From the NCBI GenBank assembly GCA_003254925.1, contig QANZ01041899.1, positions 1-64,000 on the forward strand: 64,000 bases of DNA. The letters run 5' to 3'. Position 1 is the stretch's first letter; each line of letters opens with the position of its first letter. The notes below the pieces were generated by a model. It worked only from the letters and a program-made list of their open reading frames with translations, made no database searches and was not told the origin of the DNA. Both the position numbers and the translations under genes were made by a program. This stretch comes from Chamaecrista fasciculata (lineage: Eukaryota > Streptophyta > Magnoliopsida > Fabales > Fabaceae). Of the stretch, positions 10,383 to 22,044 are shown in pieces.

Positions 10383-11248
10383 TCATCATCTTGATGAAGG
10401 ACTGAAGGTGGAATACCTTACTGTAAAAGATCCCCTTGATTTGTGGCAAAATCTGAAAGAAAGATATGAACACTTAAAAACAATCATCCTACCTAAAGCC
10501 CGATATGAATGGATGCACTTACGATTGCAGGATTTTAAATCAGTGAGTGAATATAATTCTGCAATGTTTAAAATCAGCTCTCAATTAAAATTATGTGGAG
10601 AAAATATTGATGATGATATGTTAGAAAAAACATTCTCTACCTTTCATGATTCGAACATGCTATTGTAGCAGCAGTATCGAGAGCAAGGATTTAAAAAATA
10701 TGCTGATTTAATATCGTGTCTCCTTTTGGCTGAACAAAATAATGAACTTTTGATGAAAAATCATGAATCTCGCCCGACCAGTTCTAGCCCATTTCCTGAA
10801 GCAAATGTGGTAACATTTAATAATTATGGTCGTGGTCGTGGTCATGGTCGTGGTCGTGGCCGTGGACGTGGACGTGGTCGCGGTGGTTATCGTGGCCGAG
10901 GACGACATAACTTTAAGCCCATGTCATTATTTTGGAGATGGAAAAGCACAAGACAAGGGAAAGGCACCGGAAAATAAGGATGACAAGATATCTGAAAGTC
11001 CATGTCATAGATGTGGTATGAAAGGGCATTGGGCTCGTACATGTCATACAGCTAAACATTTGGTTGGACTTTATCAAGCTTCTCTAAAAGAAAAGAAAAG
11101 TCTTGAGAAGAAATCTGCTGTAGAGGCGAATTTTATTAATCATTTTGAGGATAATCTTATCAATGAGCCTCTGGAAATGACTGATTTGGATATTGCAGAT
11201 TTTCTTACTCTAACAGACGGGAATGTCAATATCTCCTTTGATGCTTAG
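10383..11248 (+). pseudogene. copia gag (partial, broken)
   Basis: The frame reads through a UBN2-type copia gag (VKDPLDLWQNLKERYEH, YNSAMFKISSQLKLCGE). It meets a TAG at about 10666, where element 2 has CAG. It continues in the same frame into an Arg/Gly tract made of repeated GRGRG units (10828-10900). A frameshift follows the tract, and the +2 frame then supplies the nucleocapsid zinc knuckle CHRCGMKGHWARTC (C-x2-C-x4-H-x4-C) and an acidic tail ending NVNISFDA. Gag forms the particle and packages the RNA. The N-terminus is lost at the assembly gap. Confidence 0.88.
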
Positions 11249-11418
11249 TCTAGTTTTGAAATTACTTTCTTTGATGTAATATGTTTAATTTCTGTTTAAA
11301 GTTAATTTCTTCGTCTTTAATTTATGTATTTCAATTTCTGTATTCCAAAATATGTTATCTTTATGAAATTTAAAGCATCAACTTATTTTATTTATTTTTT
11401 TTTAAGATACCAAGAAGT
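11249..11418 (+). other. Non-coding spacer between copia gag and pol
   Basis: About 170 bp of T-rich DNA with stops in all forward frames separates the gag stop from MAITHDIDDDICLADC. Element 2 has a spacer of about the same size at the same place (38819-38999). A shared spacer suggests it is an original feature of this element group and not decay. Confidence 0.6.
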
Positions 11419-14400
11419 ATGGCCATTACTCACGATATTGATGACGATATATGCCTAGCTGATTGTGCAACAACTCATACCATTCTTAAAAATGAGAAAT
11501 ATTTCTCATCATTAACTAAAATGGAGGCAAGACTGAATACTATATCAGGCGCAGTTAATATAATTGAAGGTTCTGGAAAAGCCATTTTTCAGTTACATAA
11601 TGGAACAAAATTTATTATAGAGGAAGCTTTATTGTCAACTAAATCCAGAAGGAATCTTTTAAGCTTCAAGGATATACGCAGTAATGATTTTCATATTGAG
11701 ACAACTAATGAAAATAATATAGAGTATCTCTATATCACTACGACTGTCTCACGAGAAAAGCGTATATTGGAAAAATTGCCTGCATTATCCTTTGGATTGT
11801 ATTTCACTCGTATTAGCACAATTAAAACATATGTTGTAGTAAACCAAAAGTTTACTAATTCAAAGGATACGTTTTTAACTTGGCATGACCGGTTAGGCTA
11901 TCCCGGATCTATAATGATGCGTAGAATTATTGAGAACTCTCATGGTCATCAGTTAAAGAACCAAAAGTTTCTTTTATCAAATGAGTTCTCGTGTGCTGCA
12001 TGTTCTCAAGGAAAATTAATAATGAGACCATCACCAGTAAAAATTGGGAATGAATCTACTGGGTTTCTCGAACGCATTCATGGAGATATATGTGGACCAG
12101 TAGTTCCACCTTGTGGACCATTTAAATATTTTATGGTGTTAATTGATGCATCTACTAGATGGTCACATGTTTGTTTATTATCATCACGTAATATGGCATT
12201 TGCAAGATTGCTGGCTCAATTAATAAGCTTGAGAGCACAATTTCCAGATTATTCTATTAAAGCCATACGTCTTGATAATGCTGGTGAATTTACATCCCAG
12301 ACTTTTAATGACTATTGTATGTCAATTGGGATAAATGTAGAGCATCCTGTTGCTCATGTTCACACATAAAATGGTCTTACAGAATCACTTATTAAGCGCC
12401 TTCAATTAATTGCTAGACCATTACTCATGAGAACAAAACTTCCCATTCATGCATGAGGGCATGCTATTTTACATGCTGCAACACTTATACGCATTAGACC
12501 CACAGCGTATCATAAATTCTCCCCTATGCAAATGGCTTTGGGTCAGGAGCCGAATATTTCCCATTTAAGAATTTTTGGATGCGCGGTTTGTTGGGAAATC
12601 ACGGAGGCGGTGCAGCGGAAGCGAGAAAAATAATAACGATTAAAACGCTAGAAAAATTAAAACGCCACTCTATGATTTCCTACAAGATCCGCTAGATGAA
12701 TTTAAATCGGTAAAGTTAGTGGTATTACCTCAATGTTTCAATCGATGTGGTTGAAAGATGCGATCCCGAGAAGCCTACTCCAAGTGTTCTTCCTCTGCCG
12801 GTAATCCACACAAACAGTTTGCTGACACCAAGGTGCTAGCCTTCAGTTCTTTTCTCCAAAAGAACTCGGGACTCCAATCTACGGTTCTTGGTTATCAAGA
12901 ACAATTCTTGAACCAAGAATATATGGTGGCGCAAGAACTCAAGAACACTTTCTTGTTTTCTCTCTCAAAAACCCTAATTAGGGTTCAAGTCGAATTCTCT
13001 CTCTAACTCTTAGAGAAATTCGACTTCTTCTCTCTCTACAAATTAGGGAGCCTAGACTTTCTCTCTCTTGAATGCACAAGTGTAGGCCAAGTCGACTTCC
13101 TCTAGGTATTTATAGAGTTCGGGAATTGATAATTATAATTAGGATTATCAATTATAAAATTATGAGATTACAATAATATCACAATTTTAGGACTTGAATT
13201 CTTAATTAAAATATTACCTTAATATCTTAATTTGAATTCAAAATGCAATCTTTGAGAATCAATTTGAAGATCAAATCTTCTTTGGTCCCACACAAAGAAT
13301 GCACCATCTTCCCCTTACATTATCTTGGAATTTAATAAATCAAAAACATTCCTAACTTTTAGGAAGTTATAACCAACTTATTATCTTCCAACAATATTGA
13401 ATTAAAATATTACATTAATATCTTTAATTCAAATTTTTGAATCTTGAAATCAAAATCAAATCTTGAATTCAAATTCAAATCCAAGTCATGACTCTAATTA
13501 ACAAAACATTTTCATTAATTAAAATGCCCACAAATGAGGCGCCACCCTCAACCCTAATTATCCTAATATTAGTGAATTTAATAAATCAATAATCTCCTAA
13601 CTTTTAGGAACCTTATCTAATTTATTATTCCCTAATATTGTAATTAGGAATATAATTGTAAATAGATTAATCCAATTAACTATTTAACAATTAATATATT
13701 TAAACTTGTCCCACAAATTTAAATATCACAAATGTAGATTTTATTTTAAGACAAGACTTCATGTCCTAGACATTCAGCTATGTCTTAAATCGTGTCACTC
13801 GAGTGACTCACGAATTAACCCTAATTCGTGTCCCTTTAAGCGGTGTCTAGATCCTGCTCATGTGTGACCCAGTAGGCCCCACGTGAAGTTGGCAGCAAGC
13901 CATCTCTATGACTCACAAGTCGAGAGCGGACTCTAGCAAGCCATCACGACTACCCAAAACACGTGAGTTATCGTTTTTATCAAAATCGATTTAACCTAAG
14001 TACCACCTTGTCATAGACCCTATTGTCACACGATATCTTGGTTCAGGATAAGGCACGGGAAAGTCATCCTCAATCCAAACCACAACTTTCTCGATCTTCT
14101 TGAGTTAGTCCCAATTTACTGAGTGGCCACTCTTTCCTTGGACAGACTCATCGAGGGCGCCAGTTAGATATCTCTCATCTCTACGAGGGACAAAATCCAA
14201 TCTTGGTCAACCACATTCCTCAGCACTGCAATCAACCAAACCCGTACCTAGCCCTTCTGGCTACCCTGCTACGGGCAACGTTAGACTTGGCCAAAGTTTG
14301 ACAACTACAACGCCGGAATAGTCAAGACCTCAGGTCTAAGGCATCGTGACAGGTGTACAGGAGAGGCTAGCTAATGACTAAACCCATGCAGGACTCTTCG

Positions 14401-17020
14401 GGTCAGTCCAGCAACTTGTAACCCCTTACAAAATTGCACCATGACTCTCGTAAAGCATCTAGTGCATGTATCTCCATACACCGAGGTCATGCTGGTCTTG
14501 GTTCATTCTCGCTCCCACGAGGACAATCGACCAGGGACGGATTTAGATTAATTATCACATAATTAATCAAGGACGCTATCATAGTAAACATGCTAATAAT
14601 ATGATAACAACATGATTTATCTCTATAAATCAATCAAAATGTTCAAAACATTTACATAAAATGATTGGCCCTAGGGCACAATCTCCAACACGGTTTATGT
14701 TCCAATTGCTCCACCACAGCGCACCAAAATGGGCCCCCAACGAAGATTGGGAATATACGTTGGGTTTGAATCTCCTTCAATTATAAAATATCTAGAACCT
14801 CAGACAGAAGATATGTTTACAGCACGTTTTGCCGATTGTCAATTTGATGAAAATAATTTCCCAACATTAGGGGGAGAACAGAAACAGCTGGAACAACAAA
14901 TTACTTGGCATGCACATTTATTAAATCAATTTTATCCTCGTACAAAACAATGTGAACTTGAAGTTCAAAGAATTGTGCACTTGCAAAATATTGCAAATCA
15001 ATTGCCAAATGCATTCACTGACCCAAAAAAAGTGACAAAATCACATATTCCAGCTGTGAATGCTCCAATTCGTATAGAGGTCCCAGAAGGACCAGGAAAT
15101 TTCAATGCAAATGGAAGTAACACACGCCTGAAGCGTGGTAGACCAATCGGTTCCAAAGATAAGATTCCTCGAAAACGAAAAGGAGCAACTAAACTTGATG
15201 ATAATGGTCAAGTCGAGGAAACCAGTACAATGAATGATAAAGAAGACATATCTAATGAAATATCTCCATAAGAGATTCAGGTACCTAATAATGAAACAAA
15301 TAATGAGATCTCGATAAATTACATTGATACAGGAAAAATATGGAACCAATGTGAAACTATTGTCGACAGTATTTTTGCATACAATATAGCGCTAAATGTT
15401 GTAAATGAAAATGAGGATCATGAACCGCAATCCGTTGAAGAATGTCAATGGAGAACAGATTGGCCAAATTGGAAAGATGCGATTCAAGTTGAATTAAACT
15501 CACTTAAAAAACGTGAAGTTTTTGGACCTATAGTCCGAACACCTGATGGTGTAAAACCAGTCGGGTATAGATGGGTCTTTGTACGAAAAAGAAATGAGAA
15601 AAATGAAATTGTGAGGTACAAAGCAAGACTTGTAGCTCAAGGTTTTACACAAAGACCTGGAATCGATTATGAGGAGACTTATTCTCAAGTGGTGGATGCT
15701 ATTACTTTTAGATTTTTGATAAGTCTGGCTGTTAATAAAAGACTTGATATGCATCTGATGGATGTTGTTACAGCCTACTTATATGGATCACTTGATAGTG
15801 ATATATATATATATATATGAAAATCCCTGAAATATGTAAGTCATGTGATCGAGGCTTATACTCAATTAAATTGCAAAGATCGTTATATGAATTAAAACAA
15901 TCCGGGCGCAAGTGGTATAATCGTCTCAGTGAATATTTGCTACAAAAAGGGTACAAAAATGATCGGATTTGTCCATGTGTTTTTATAAAAAGATCTGAAT
16001 CAGAATTTGTTATTATTGCAGTATATATTGATGATTTAAATATCATTTGAACCCCTAAATGTTTTTCAGAAGCTGTAAAACTCTTAAAAGAGGAATTTGA
16101 AATCAAAGACCTTGGAAAGACAAAATATTGTCTTGGTTTACAAATTGAACATTTAAAAGAGGGGGTATTTGTTCATCAATCAACATATGTTAAACGGGTC
16201 TTAGAACGTTTTTACATGGACAAGGCTCATCCGTTAAGTACACCTAAGGTAGTAAGATCACTTGACGTGACGAAGGACCCTTTCCATCCCCAAGGGGAAG
16301 GTGAAGAACTACTTGGTCCTAATGTGTCATATCTTAGTGCTATTGGAGCCTTAATGTATCTAGCTAATGGCACAAGACCAGATATAGCTTTTTTCAGTTA
16401 ATTTGCTTGCAAGATATAGTTCTTCACCAACCAAAAGACATTGGAAAGGAATTCAACATATTTTTAGATACCTTCGTGGAACAATTGATAAAGGTTTATT
16501 TTACTCAAATAAATCTAATTTATCATTAATTGGTTATGTCGATGCTGGTTATCTATCTTACCCTCACAAAGGGCGATCACAAACAGGTTATTTGTTTACA
16601 TTTGGTGATACAGCTATCTCTTGGCATTCAACAAAACAAACTTTAGCAGCTACTTCATCAAATCATGGTGAGTTACTTGCAATTCATGAAGCAAGTCGTG
16701 AATGTGTATAGTTGGGATCCATTACTCAACATATTCATCAATTGTATGGCATGTCATCTCATGAGAAGCATCCGACAATATTGTATGAAGACAATGCCGC
16801 TTGTATTGCTCAACTAAAAGACGGCTATATCAAAGGCGACCGAACTAAACATATTTCGCCAAAATTCTTCTTTACTCATGATCTTCAAAAAGATGGTGAA
16901 ATTAATGTTCAACAAGTTCGTTCAAGTGATAATTTAGTAGATTTGTTCACTAAGGCGTTACCAACTGCAACATTTGAGAAGCTCGTTTATCGAATTGGTA
17001 TGCGCCGTCGCGCCGATTAA
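11419..17020 (+). pseudogene. copia pol (protease, integrase, RT, RNase H), broken
   Basis: The protease-like start has LADCATTHTIL where active enzymes have D-S/T-G; element 2 keeps VDSGTTTHTIL. Then come a GAG-pre-integrase block (WHDRLGYPG, C-x2-C in CAACSQGK) and the integrase core (GDICGP, LDNAGEFTS). TAA at 12367 and a TGA near 12454 replace Gln and Trp codons. The frame is split at 12588 by a solo LTR and resumes at 14691 with YVPIAPPQRTKMGPQ. The RT includes YKARLVAQGFTQ and an YIDD box (about 16024-16041). An (AT)n microsatellite replaces coding sequence at 15800-15820. Frame breaks at about 15820 and 16400 and stops at 16048 and 16709 follow. RNase H ends at GMRRRAD. It cannot make an active polyprotein. 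Confidence 0.92.
12589..14690 (-). mobile_element. Solo LTR nested in copia pol, 5-bp target duplication
   Basis: On the plus strand it begins TGTTGGGAAATCACGG and ends ATCTCCAACA. It is flanked by CGGTT on both sides (12584-12588, 14691-14695). It is the inverted relative of 348-2333. Removing it with one CGGTT restores the copia reading ...RIFGCAVYVPIAPP without a gap, which proves it is an insertion. There is no internal region. It is 2102 bp, about 116 bp longer than the first copy. Confidence 0.95.
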
Positions 17021-17162
17021 AAGATCTTCAATGATGGGATGATGAGGGGGAGATATGCGCTGCACTCTTTTTTCCTTCACCATGGTTTTGTCCCACTGGG
17101 TTTTCCTGGTAAGGTTTTTAATGAGGCAGCCTTTAATGCGTATCAATAAATCGTGAATATTC

Positions 17163-17170
17163 AAGGGGGA
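17163..17170 (+). promoter_or_regulatory. Polypurine tract of copia element 1
   Basis: AAGGGGGA lies directly before the 3' LTR start (TGTTGTAAAT at 17172). It is the expected primer site for plus-strand DNA synthesis. Confidence 0.7.
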
Positions 17171-17171
17171 G

Positions 17172-17450
17172 TGTTGTAAATATTTATCTTTGTGAATATC
17201 CAGATTTGTCTTTTGACATTCTCCGTATATAGAAGTTTGAGTTTCCCCTTAGTTTCTCTATACACATGAATATGATCTTATCCTTTCATGATGTACATTA
17301 AGTTAGATTCATCTCCCTTGTATATCCTTTAGCCTATAAATAGGAGCTTTAGGGTTTGATGTAATTAAGCAATTTCAGTTGGATAATAAGAATTACACTT
17401 CTCCTACTTTTCTCTCAACTTTGAGTATTCTTATATCATATATTACAACA
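17172..17450 (+). mobile_element. 3' LTR of copia element 1
   Basis: The 279-bp TG...CA repeat begins TGTTGTAAATATTTATC and ends ATATTACAACA. It contains CCTATAAATAGGAGC, a likely TATA region, near 17333. It resembles the 289-bp LTRs of element 2 at both ends (TGTAAATAT..., ...ACAACA). Its 5' partner is missing. Confidence 0.85.
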
Positions 17451-17542
17451 AATTGTATATTGTATACATATATCTTTAATGAGGTGTGATTTCTTTCTTA
17501 TATTAATTAGGATCAATTATTCTTTTTTCACTCTACTTCTTT

Positions 17543-17940
17543 TAGAAAACTTATTATTTGGTCCCTAAATTTTTATCGAATTAATTAATTAGTTCTTAAG
17601 TAATCAAAATATAATGTTTCGTCCTTGAACTATTGCAATTATTAACAATTTGGTCCTTGATTCAAATTTAGGTATCAAATAATATAAATTTAGTACAAGT
17701 TCAAGAACCAAAACTATAAAATTAGTTTAAATTCATGGATCAAATAGTAGTAATTTAGTACAACCTCAATGACCAAAAAGTATAAAATTAGTTCAAAATT
17801 AGGAACCAAATTATCACTAGTGACCAAATAGTTGATAATTGAAATATTTCAGGGACCAAATCATGTATTTCAATTATTCAGGAACTAATTAGTTGACTCG
17901 ATCTTGGTGTAAATTCAAGAACCAAATAGTATGTTTTCTC
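17543..17940. mobile_element. MULE-type MITE, 'gaaaacttattatttggtcc' subfamily
   Basis: The left end GAAAACTTATTATTTGGTCC is mirrored by the right end GAACCAAATAGTATGTTTTC. Between them are repeated GG(A/T)CCAAAT units in both orientations. The flanks CTTCTTTTA and TCTTTTTTC are an imperfect 9-bp pair. It is non-coding. Confidence 0.6.
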
Positions 17941-18532
17941 TTTTTTCTCTATCATATATAAGTACTCTTTTATTGATAAATCATTTCGTCTTATTTTGAC
18001 TTTCTTATATCAACAGTAATTACATACTGAATATTTTAAATTATGAAAATTATTAAAAAAAGTTTTTGAAATAATATGAAAAATAATTTCTAAAAAATTT
18101 TGTAATTTTCAATTGAAAAAAAAAATTGCTCAAACATTTACAATAAATATAACTATAGCTAATTTCTATTTTTTAAAACAATGATTGATATAATTTAAAA
18201 GTTAAAGATATAATTTAATATTATTTTTTATATTTAAATTTTTAATAATATTGATATTAGACATGTTTTTATATACTTTTTTGAAAAAAAAACATATTTT
18301 TATATACTTATATATTTTTAAAATAATTAATTAATTTTTTATTTAATATTTATAATATATATTCATATGTTATATAATAGTTGTTAGGAAGAAAAAAAAA
18401 ATTTGGGCCCCCAATATGAAATTTCTGCCTCCGTCCCTGTCTATCATGCATGCATATAAACATGGAAGTGCTCTTGAATAGCAGCAACATATACACTGAG
18501 GCAGAGTTAAGTTTAACAATCTTAATACACAC
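17941..18532. other. AT-rich DNA without a recognised gene
   Basis: Very AT-rich homopolymer-laden sequence. The segment at about 18390-18440 (TTTGGGCCCCCAATATG...CCTCCGTCCCTGT) looks like the edge of an unidentified dispersed repeat. Confidence 0.5.
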
Positions 18533-18591
18533 CTTGGTGAAAAACTAGCACATTCAATGGAATCTGGATGGGAAGCCAATGATTTAATAAC
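18533..18591 (-). pseudogene. Possible WD40-gene exon fragment
   Basis: On the minus strand a 59-bp open segment follows TTGACAG and precedes GTGTGT, the layout of an exon. It reads VIKSLASHPDSIECASFSPR, which resembles the start of a WD40 blade (S/GH.DSIEC..FSP). No further exons are found nearby. This is a short match and could be chance. If real, it is an isolated exon of a WD-repeat gene. Confidence 0.3.
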
Positions 18592-18806
18592 CTGTCAACC
18601 AAAAGAGTAATTTTGTTTAGTGAGCTGGCAGAATGTTGACTTCACAAGCCATCTTAAGTAGGAAACAAATTTACAAGCTAATTAATAGACACAAAAGGAA
18701 CAACTAGCATGACAAAAACAATACAAGACTATAAAAGAACTTAAGTACACTAGAAAGTTTATTATAGATAAATATTGCAATGAAAATAAGTCAGAAAACA
18801 AAGACT

Positions 18807-19040
18807 CACTACAGCATTTTTAGCTTTCTGCAAAACATTTTAAGGTAACACAGAAAAAAGTGTTGCAGTTGCAAGAATTTTTAAAAAATTGTTTAGGCAA
18901 CACATATTTGTAACACAGGAAAAAGTGTTGCACATTCTCTTATTTGCAACATATTTTGCAACAATTTGTTATACTTTTATATTAGGCAACAGTTTTTGCA
19001 GCTTTTATAAAATGTTGCCAAAATAGTTGTTTTGCAAAAG
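18807..19040 (+). mobile_element. CACTA-type transposon end (one terminus)
   Basis: The segment starts CACTACAGCATTTTTAGC and carries several subterminal copies of GTGTTGC / GCAACA in both orientations, as at CACTA (En/Spm) ends. A matching right terminus (TAGTG with the same subterminal repeats) was not found nearby. A CTGTAGTG at about 21490 lacks those repeats. It is best called a decayed or truncated terminus. Confidence 0.5.
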
Positions 19041-19079
19041 TAAAAATTAAAGTTTATTTTATTTTTATTTGATTAAATG

Positions 19080-19260
19080 ATCACTTTGGTCCTCAAAATA
19101 TTTTTTGTTCTATTTTAGTCCTCAAATTGCTTACATTTGTTTCATTTCGGTCTTCAAACTTTGACATTTGTTCTATTTTAGTTTTCAAACTTTTATATTT
19201 ATTTCATTTCGGTCCTCAAACTTATAAAAAGTGATTTGGCAATTAGAGAGAAAAATTTTC
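19080..19260. repeat. Fragment of 'ggtcctcaaa' inverted-repeat family
   Basis: Four regularly spaced TTTTAGTCCTCAAA / TTTCGGTCCTCAAA units are seen, in one orientation only. It looks like one arm of an element related to the MITEs listed elsewhere, without its partner arm. Confidence 0.45.
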
Positions 19261-19439
19261 ACTTTTTAAAAGAAAAATTAACCACAAATTTATCTCCAAT
19301 TTGCTACTAAAAATGAATATTTTTCTCTTATTTTGTTAACTTGCTTATTATGACACCGACACATATGAGTGAGAAACGATTAATCTCAATTGCTTATTAT
19401 GACACCGACAAATTTGTTTTTGAACTAACTCTTTCTCTT

Positions 19440-20710
19440 TGGATATTTTGCAGCATGATATATTCTACACACAACATAATTTGAGGATGAGAAACGTCAT
19501 AGTTTCTGTTTCTAAAAAGGCATAGTTGTCAATTATATCTCATCACCTGAGGTTGGTTTCCTGAGAAGCATAACAGCACGCATCAACCCAAAAGTAACTA
19601 AACTGTTCTTCAGATTTATGGGAAAGAGTGACATAGAACCATCAACCAATCAGACTTGTGAATCACTACTAAAATTAAAAATCTTACATTTATCAAGAGA
19701 TTTGCTTCTGGAATTATATAGTTCCCAAGGAATACATATGGCCTGTAGATCCTACTCTTTATCTACAACCACATACCTCTGTGTCACGCTGTCACGCCTG
19801 ACACTCTGTGGTCTCAGATGCTCACAAAGCAGAACTTGAGGTTTTTTCGTCTAGTTTTGTGAATGATCTTCCAATTAGCTATAATTACAGTTATGATCCC
19901 CTTGCTGACTACCTCCAATTCATTGACAATGATGACTTCTCAGTTGATGGTGTGTTTTCTGACTTCCCTATAACTCCATCTGAAGTTGTAGGTAAGTTAT
20001 TTTCTTTTCCTATTTTTGGGGTCACGAAGGTCCTTTATAAATGGCAAGCATCTGTAGCTATTTGAAAAATGCTGTTGAATTTGACATTCTGCTAATAAGA
20101 TAGTATATTTGTAAATTGGAATGGTGCTCATATGGCTAAAAGGATCTCTTAAATGAAGTCCTCTCAATGTCTAATTGACCTTGTGTGCTCAGAAAAAATT
20201 TAGGGTAAATTACACTTTGGTACCCTGTGGTTTGAAACCTGACACTTTGGTACCCTGTAGTATTTTCTATTAACCCTTTGGTACCCTTTGGAGTTATTTT
20301 GTAATTATAACCATAACAAATTTTTCAAAAATTATATATTGACCCCAAAAATTTTCAAAAAATTACAAATAAGTCCCTGAATACATATTATCTAAGGACT
20401 AAAATGAAACTTTAAAAAACATTGGGGTCAATATGTAATTTTTGCAAAATTTGTTATGGTTAAAATTACAAAATAGCTCCAAAGGGTACCAAAGTGTTAA
20501 TAGAGAATACCACAGGGTACCAAAGTGTCAGGTTTCAAACCATAGGGTACCAAAGTGAAATAGGGTCAAACCACAGGGTACCAAAATGTAATTTACCCAA
20601 AAATTTAACCTCAGAATATAGGTGTATGGCTAGGGTATCTAATTCTCTTCTTAAAATGCAGATTGCTTCGCTCATCTAGGTGCAAATGCCACAGGAACAG
20701 GTGTTCAACA
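19440..20710 (+). pseudogene. GDPDL (SHV3-like glycerophosphodiester phosphodiesterase-like) gene remnant
   Basis: Pieces read in changing frames match the GDPDL family of cell-wall-associated, GPI-anchored proteins: [94 protein letters not shown] and [19 protein letters not shown] intron (about 19992-20661) follows, holding a MITE, and the frame then joins to DCFAHLGANATGTG. Stops and frameshifts occur near 19520, between 19670 and 19740, and near 19800, so the enzyme-like domain cannot be made. The N-terminal part of the gene is absent. Because the intron is kept, this arose by DNA-level duplication or decay, not retroposition. The family call is strong; the exact member is not determined. 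Confidence 0.82.
20203..20598. mobile_element. MULE-type MITE with exact 9-bp duplication
   Basis: Ends are GGGTAAATTACACTTTGG and CCAAAATGTAATTTACCC, with inner repeats of GGTACCCTGTGG / CCACAGGGTACC. AAAAATTTA occurs on both sides (20194-20202, 20599-20607). The 9-bp duplication and long inverted arms indicate Mutator-type mobilisation. It sits in the intron of the GDPDL remnant. Confidence 0.85.
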
Positions 20711-21033
20711 TTTGTTGTTCTTTTGAAGCATTACTGATCAAATTTCCTAATTGCTATCACAATTCTTTTTGAAGTTTTATTTCAAAGTGTATAATTTAAA
20801 TTCTTCCATTCAACATTAAGCAGTTAATAAAATTTTTACTTATGTCCTTCAAACAGTGCTGAAGGTTTTGCTCATTAATTTTTAAATTGGTGAGCTAAAC
20901 ATCCTGTTGAACTTTCTTTTTGAATTCTTTTGTTTATATAATTTTTTTTTCTTCCTCAGGTTGGCTTTCTATAGTTTTATCATTGCTTATATTGCAATTT
21001 TTTTTTTCTCTTTTTAGTTTAGTTATTTTGCAG

Positions 21034-21291
21034 GTTATTGTTTTTGTGCCTGATACAACATTCACTTGCATGTTGCGAAGGGAGCAGTTTCTTTTTACTT
21101 TGGATGCTGCAGATGAAATTAAGGAGGTAATTTCTGAGAAAAACCACGAGCTGGTTTACTTGAACAATATAAATCTTGTCGATGAAATATGGAAAGAATC
21201 TTGGCCAAAGCCTCCAAATAATCTAGTTAGAGTACATAACCTGAAGTATTGGTTCATAAAGATTTTTGCATCACTACTCAATAATTTTTAA
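21034..21291 (+). pseudogene. Aminopeptidase P (Xaa-Pro aminopeptidase) exon remnant
   Basis: After a T-rich tract and AG, the frame contains REQFLFTLDAADEIKEVIS, EKNHELVYLNNINLVDEIWK and ESWPKPPNNLVRVHNLKY. This is the pattern of the plant aminopeptidase P region just before the second creatinase-like domain (LVDEIWK...RPKPP...VRVHDLKY). The catalytic metal-binding C-terminal domain is missing and the frame runs into intron-like sequence. This M24-family enzyme removes N-terminal residues before proline. Only one exon or so is present, so it is a non-functional fragment. It lies beside the GDPDL remnant, but the two have no known functional link. Confidence 0.75.
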
Positions 21292-22044
21292 AAGTCTTGT
21301 TTCAAAACTTGAACCAGAAAACTGGTTCAGAATTGAACCATAATTTAGTTCAATTTTAAACCAATTTAACCAGATTTTGCTATAATTACCACAGGTGTGT
21401 GCATCTCTCTTAATTATCCATTTCTGCTTTATTTATTGGTTGGTTACAGGGCTTATAAATTCAAATTGTGAGGACATACTCATTTCTGTAGTGCTTTATG
21501 AGAATTTCATAAACTTACATTTGCTTGTTTTGTTTACTCTGCAAGCAAAGTAGCTAGATTTAGCCAATTAGCTATTCTTCCATAGCCTCTGAATTTGAAG
21601 TGAGCAACAAGGATGACATTAAATTCAAGTGAAGAGGACAAGTTCAAAATGAGATAGAGATTATTGTTAACTATCCCTATGCCTCTACATGTATATAATT
21701 GACACTATTTCAGCAAGTTAATTTCTCTTTTGTTTTAGAATTATATGTCAGCTAACATTTATTGAAAGTTATAACTAATTTGTTAAAACTTTAAAATCTT
21801 ATTGTTAACTATCTTTGATTTCCTTTCCAACCAAGTTTGAAATCAATAAAGAGAAACATAATAGAATGGTAGCAAAGGTAAATTTCATTTAAAAAAAGAA
21901 AAGAATGAGTGTTTTATAAGAGATTAGTTGGTTACTTACAAGTCATGAGCCATACAAGGTTCAGATTCTACAGGCACAAAGGGAGATAGCCATAGCAAGC
22001 TAGCTAGCTCCTTGCCTCTTGCAGGTTTATACCTAATTAATTAA
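21292..22044. other. No recognised feature
   Basis: AT-rich sequence. A short run of AACCAG / TTAAACC repeats at 21308-21370 may be a degenerate repeat. No gene is supported. Confidence 0.5.

Larger units (their letters stand above)
10383..17450 (+). mobile_element. Ty1/copia element 1, 5'-truncated, decayed
   Basis: The order gag, protease-like region, GAG-pre-integrase, integrase, reverse transcriptase and RNase H, then a 3' LTR, is diagnostic of Ty1/copia. The 5' LTR and the first part of gag are missing because the sequence begins directly after the N at 10382. A 2.1-kb solo LTR is nested in the pol gene. Stop codons and frameshifts occur in gag, integrase, reverse transcriptase and RNase H, so the element is dead. 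It is closely related to element 2 (37260-43687), sharing long protein stretches. I did not assign a named copia lineage. Confidence 0.93.

Noticed and set aside
10828..10910. RG-rich tract as a separate RGG-box RNA-binding gene
   Set aside because: It is in frame with the copia gag upstream, and element 2 has the same kind of tract at the same place. It is part of gag.
21485..21497. CTGTAGTG as the right end of a CACTA element starting at 18807
   Set aside because: Only eight bases mirror the left end, the subterminal GCAACA repeats are missing, and the 3-bp flanks differ.
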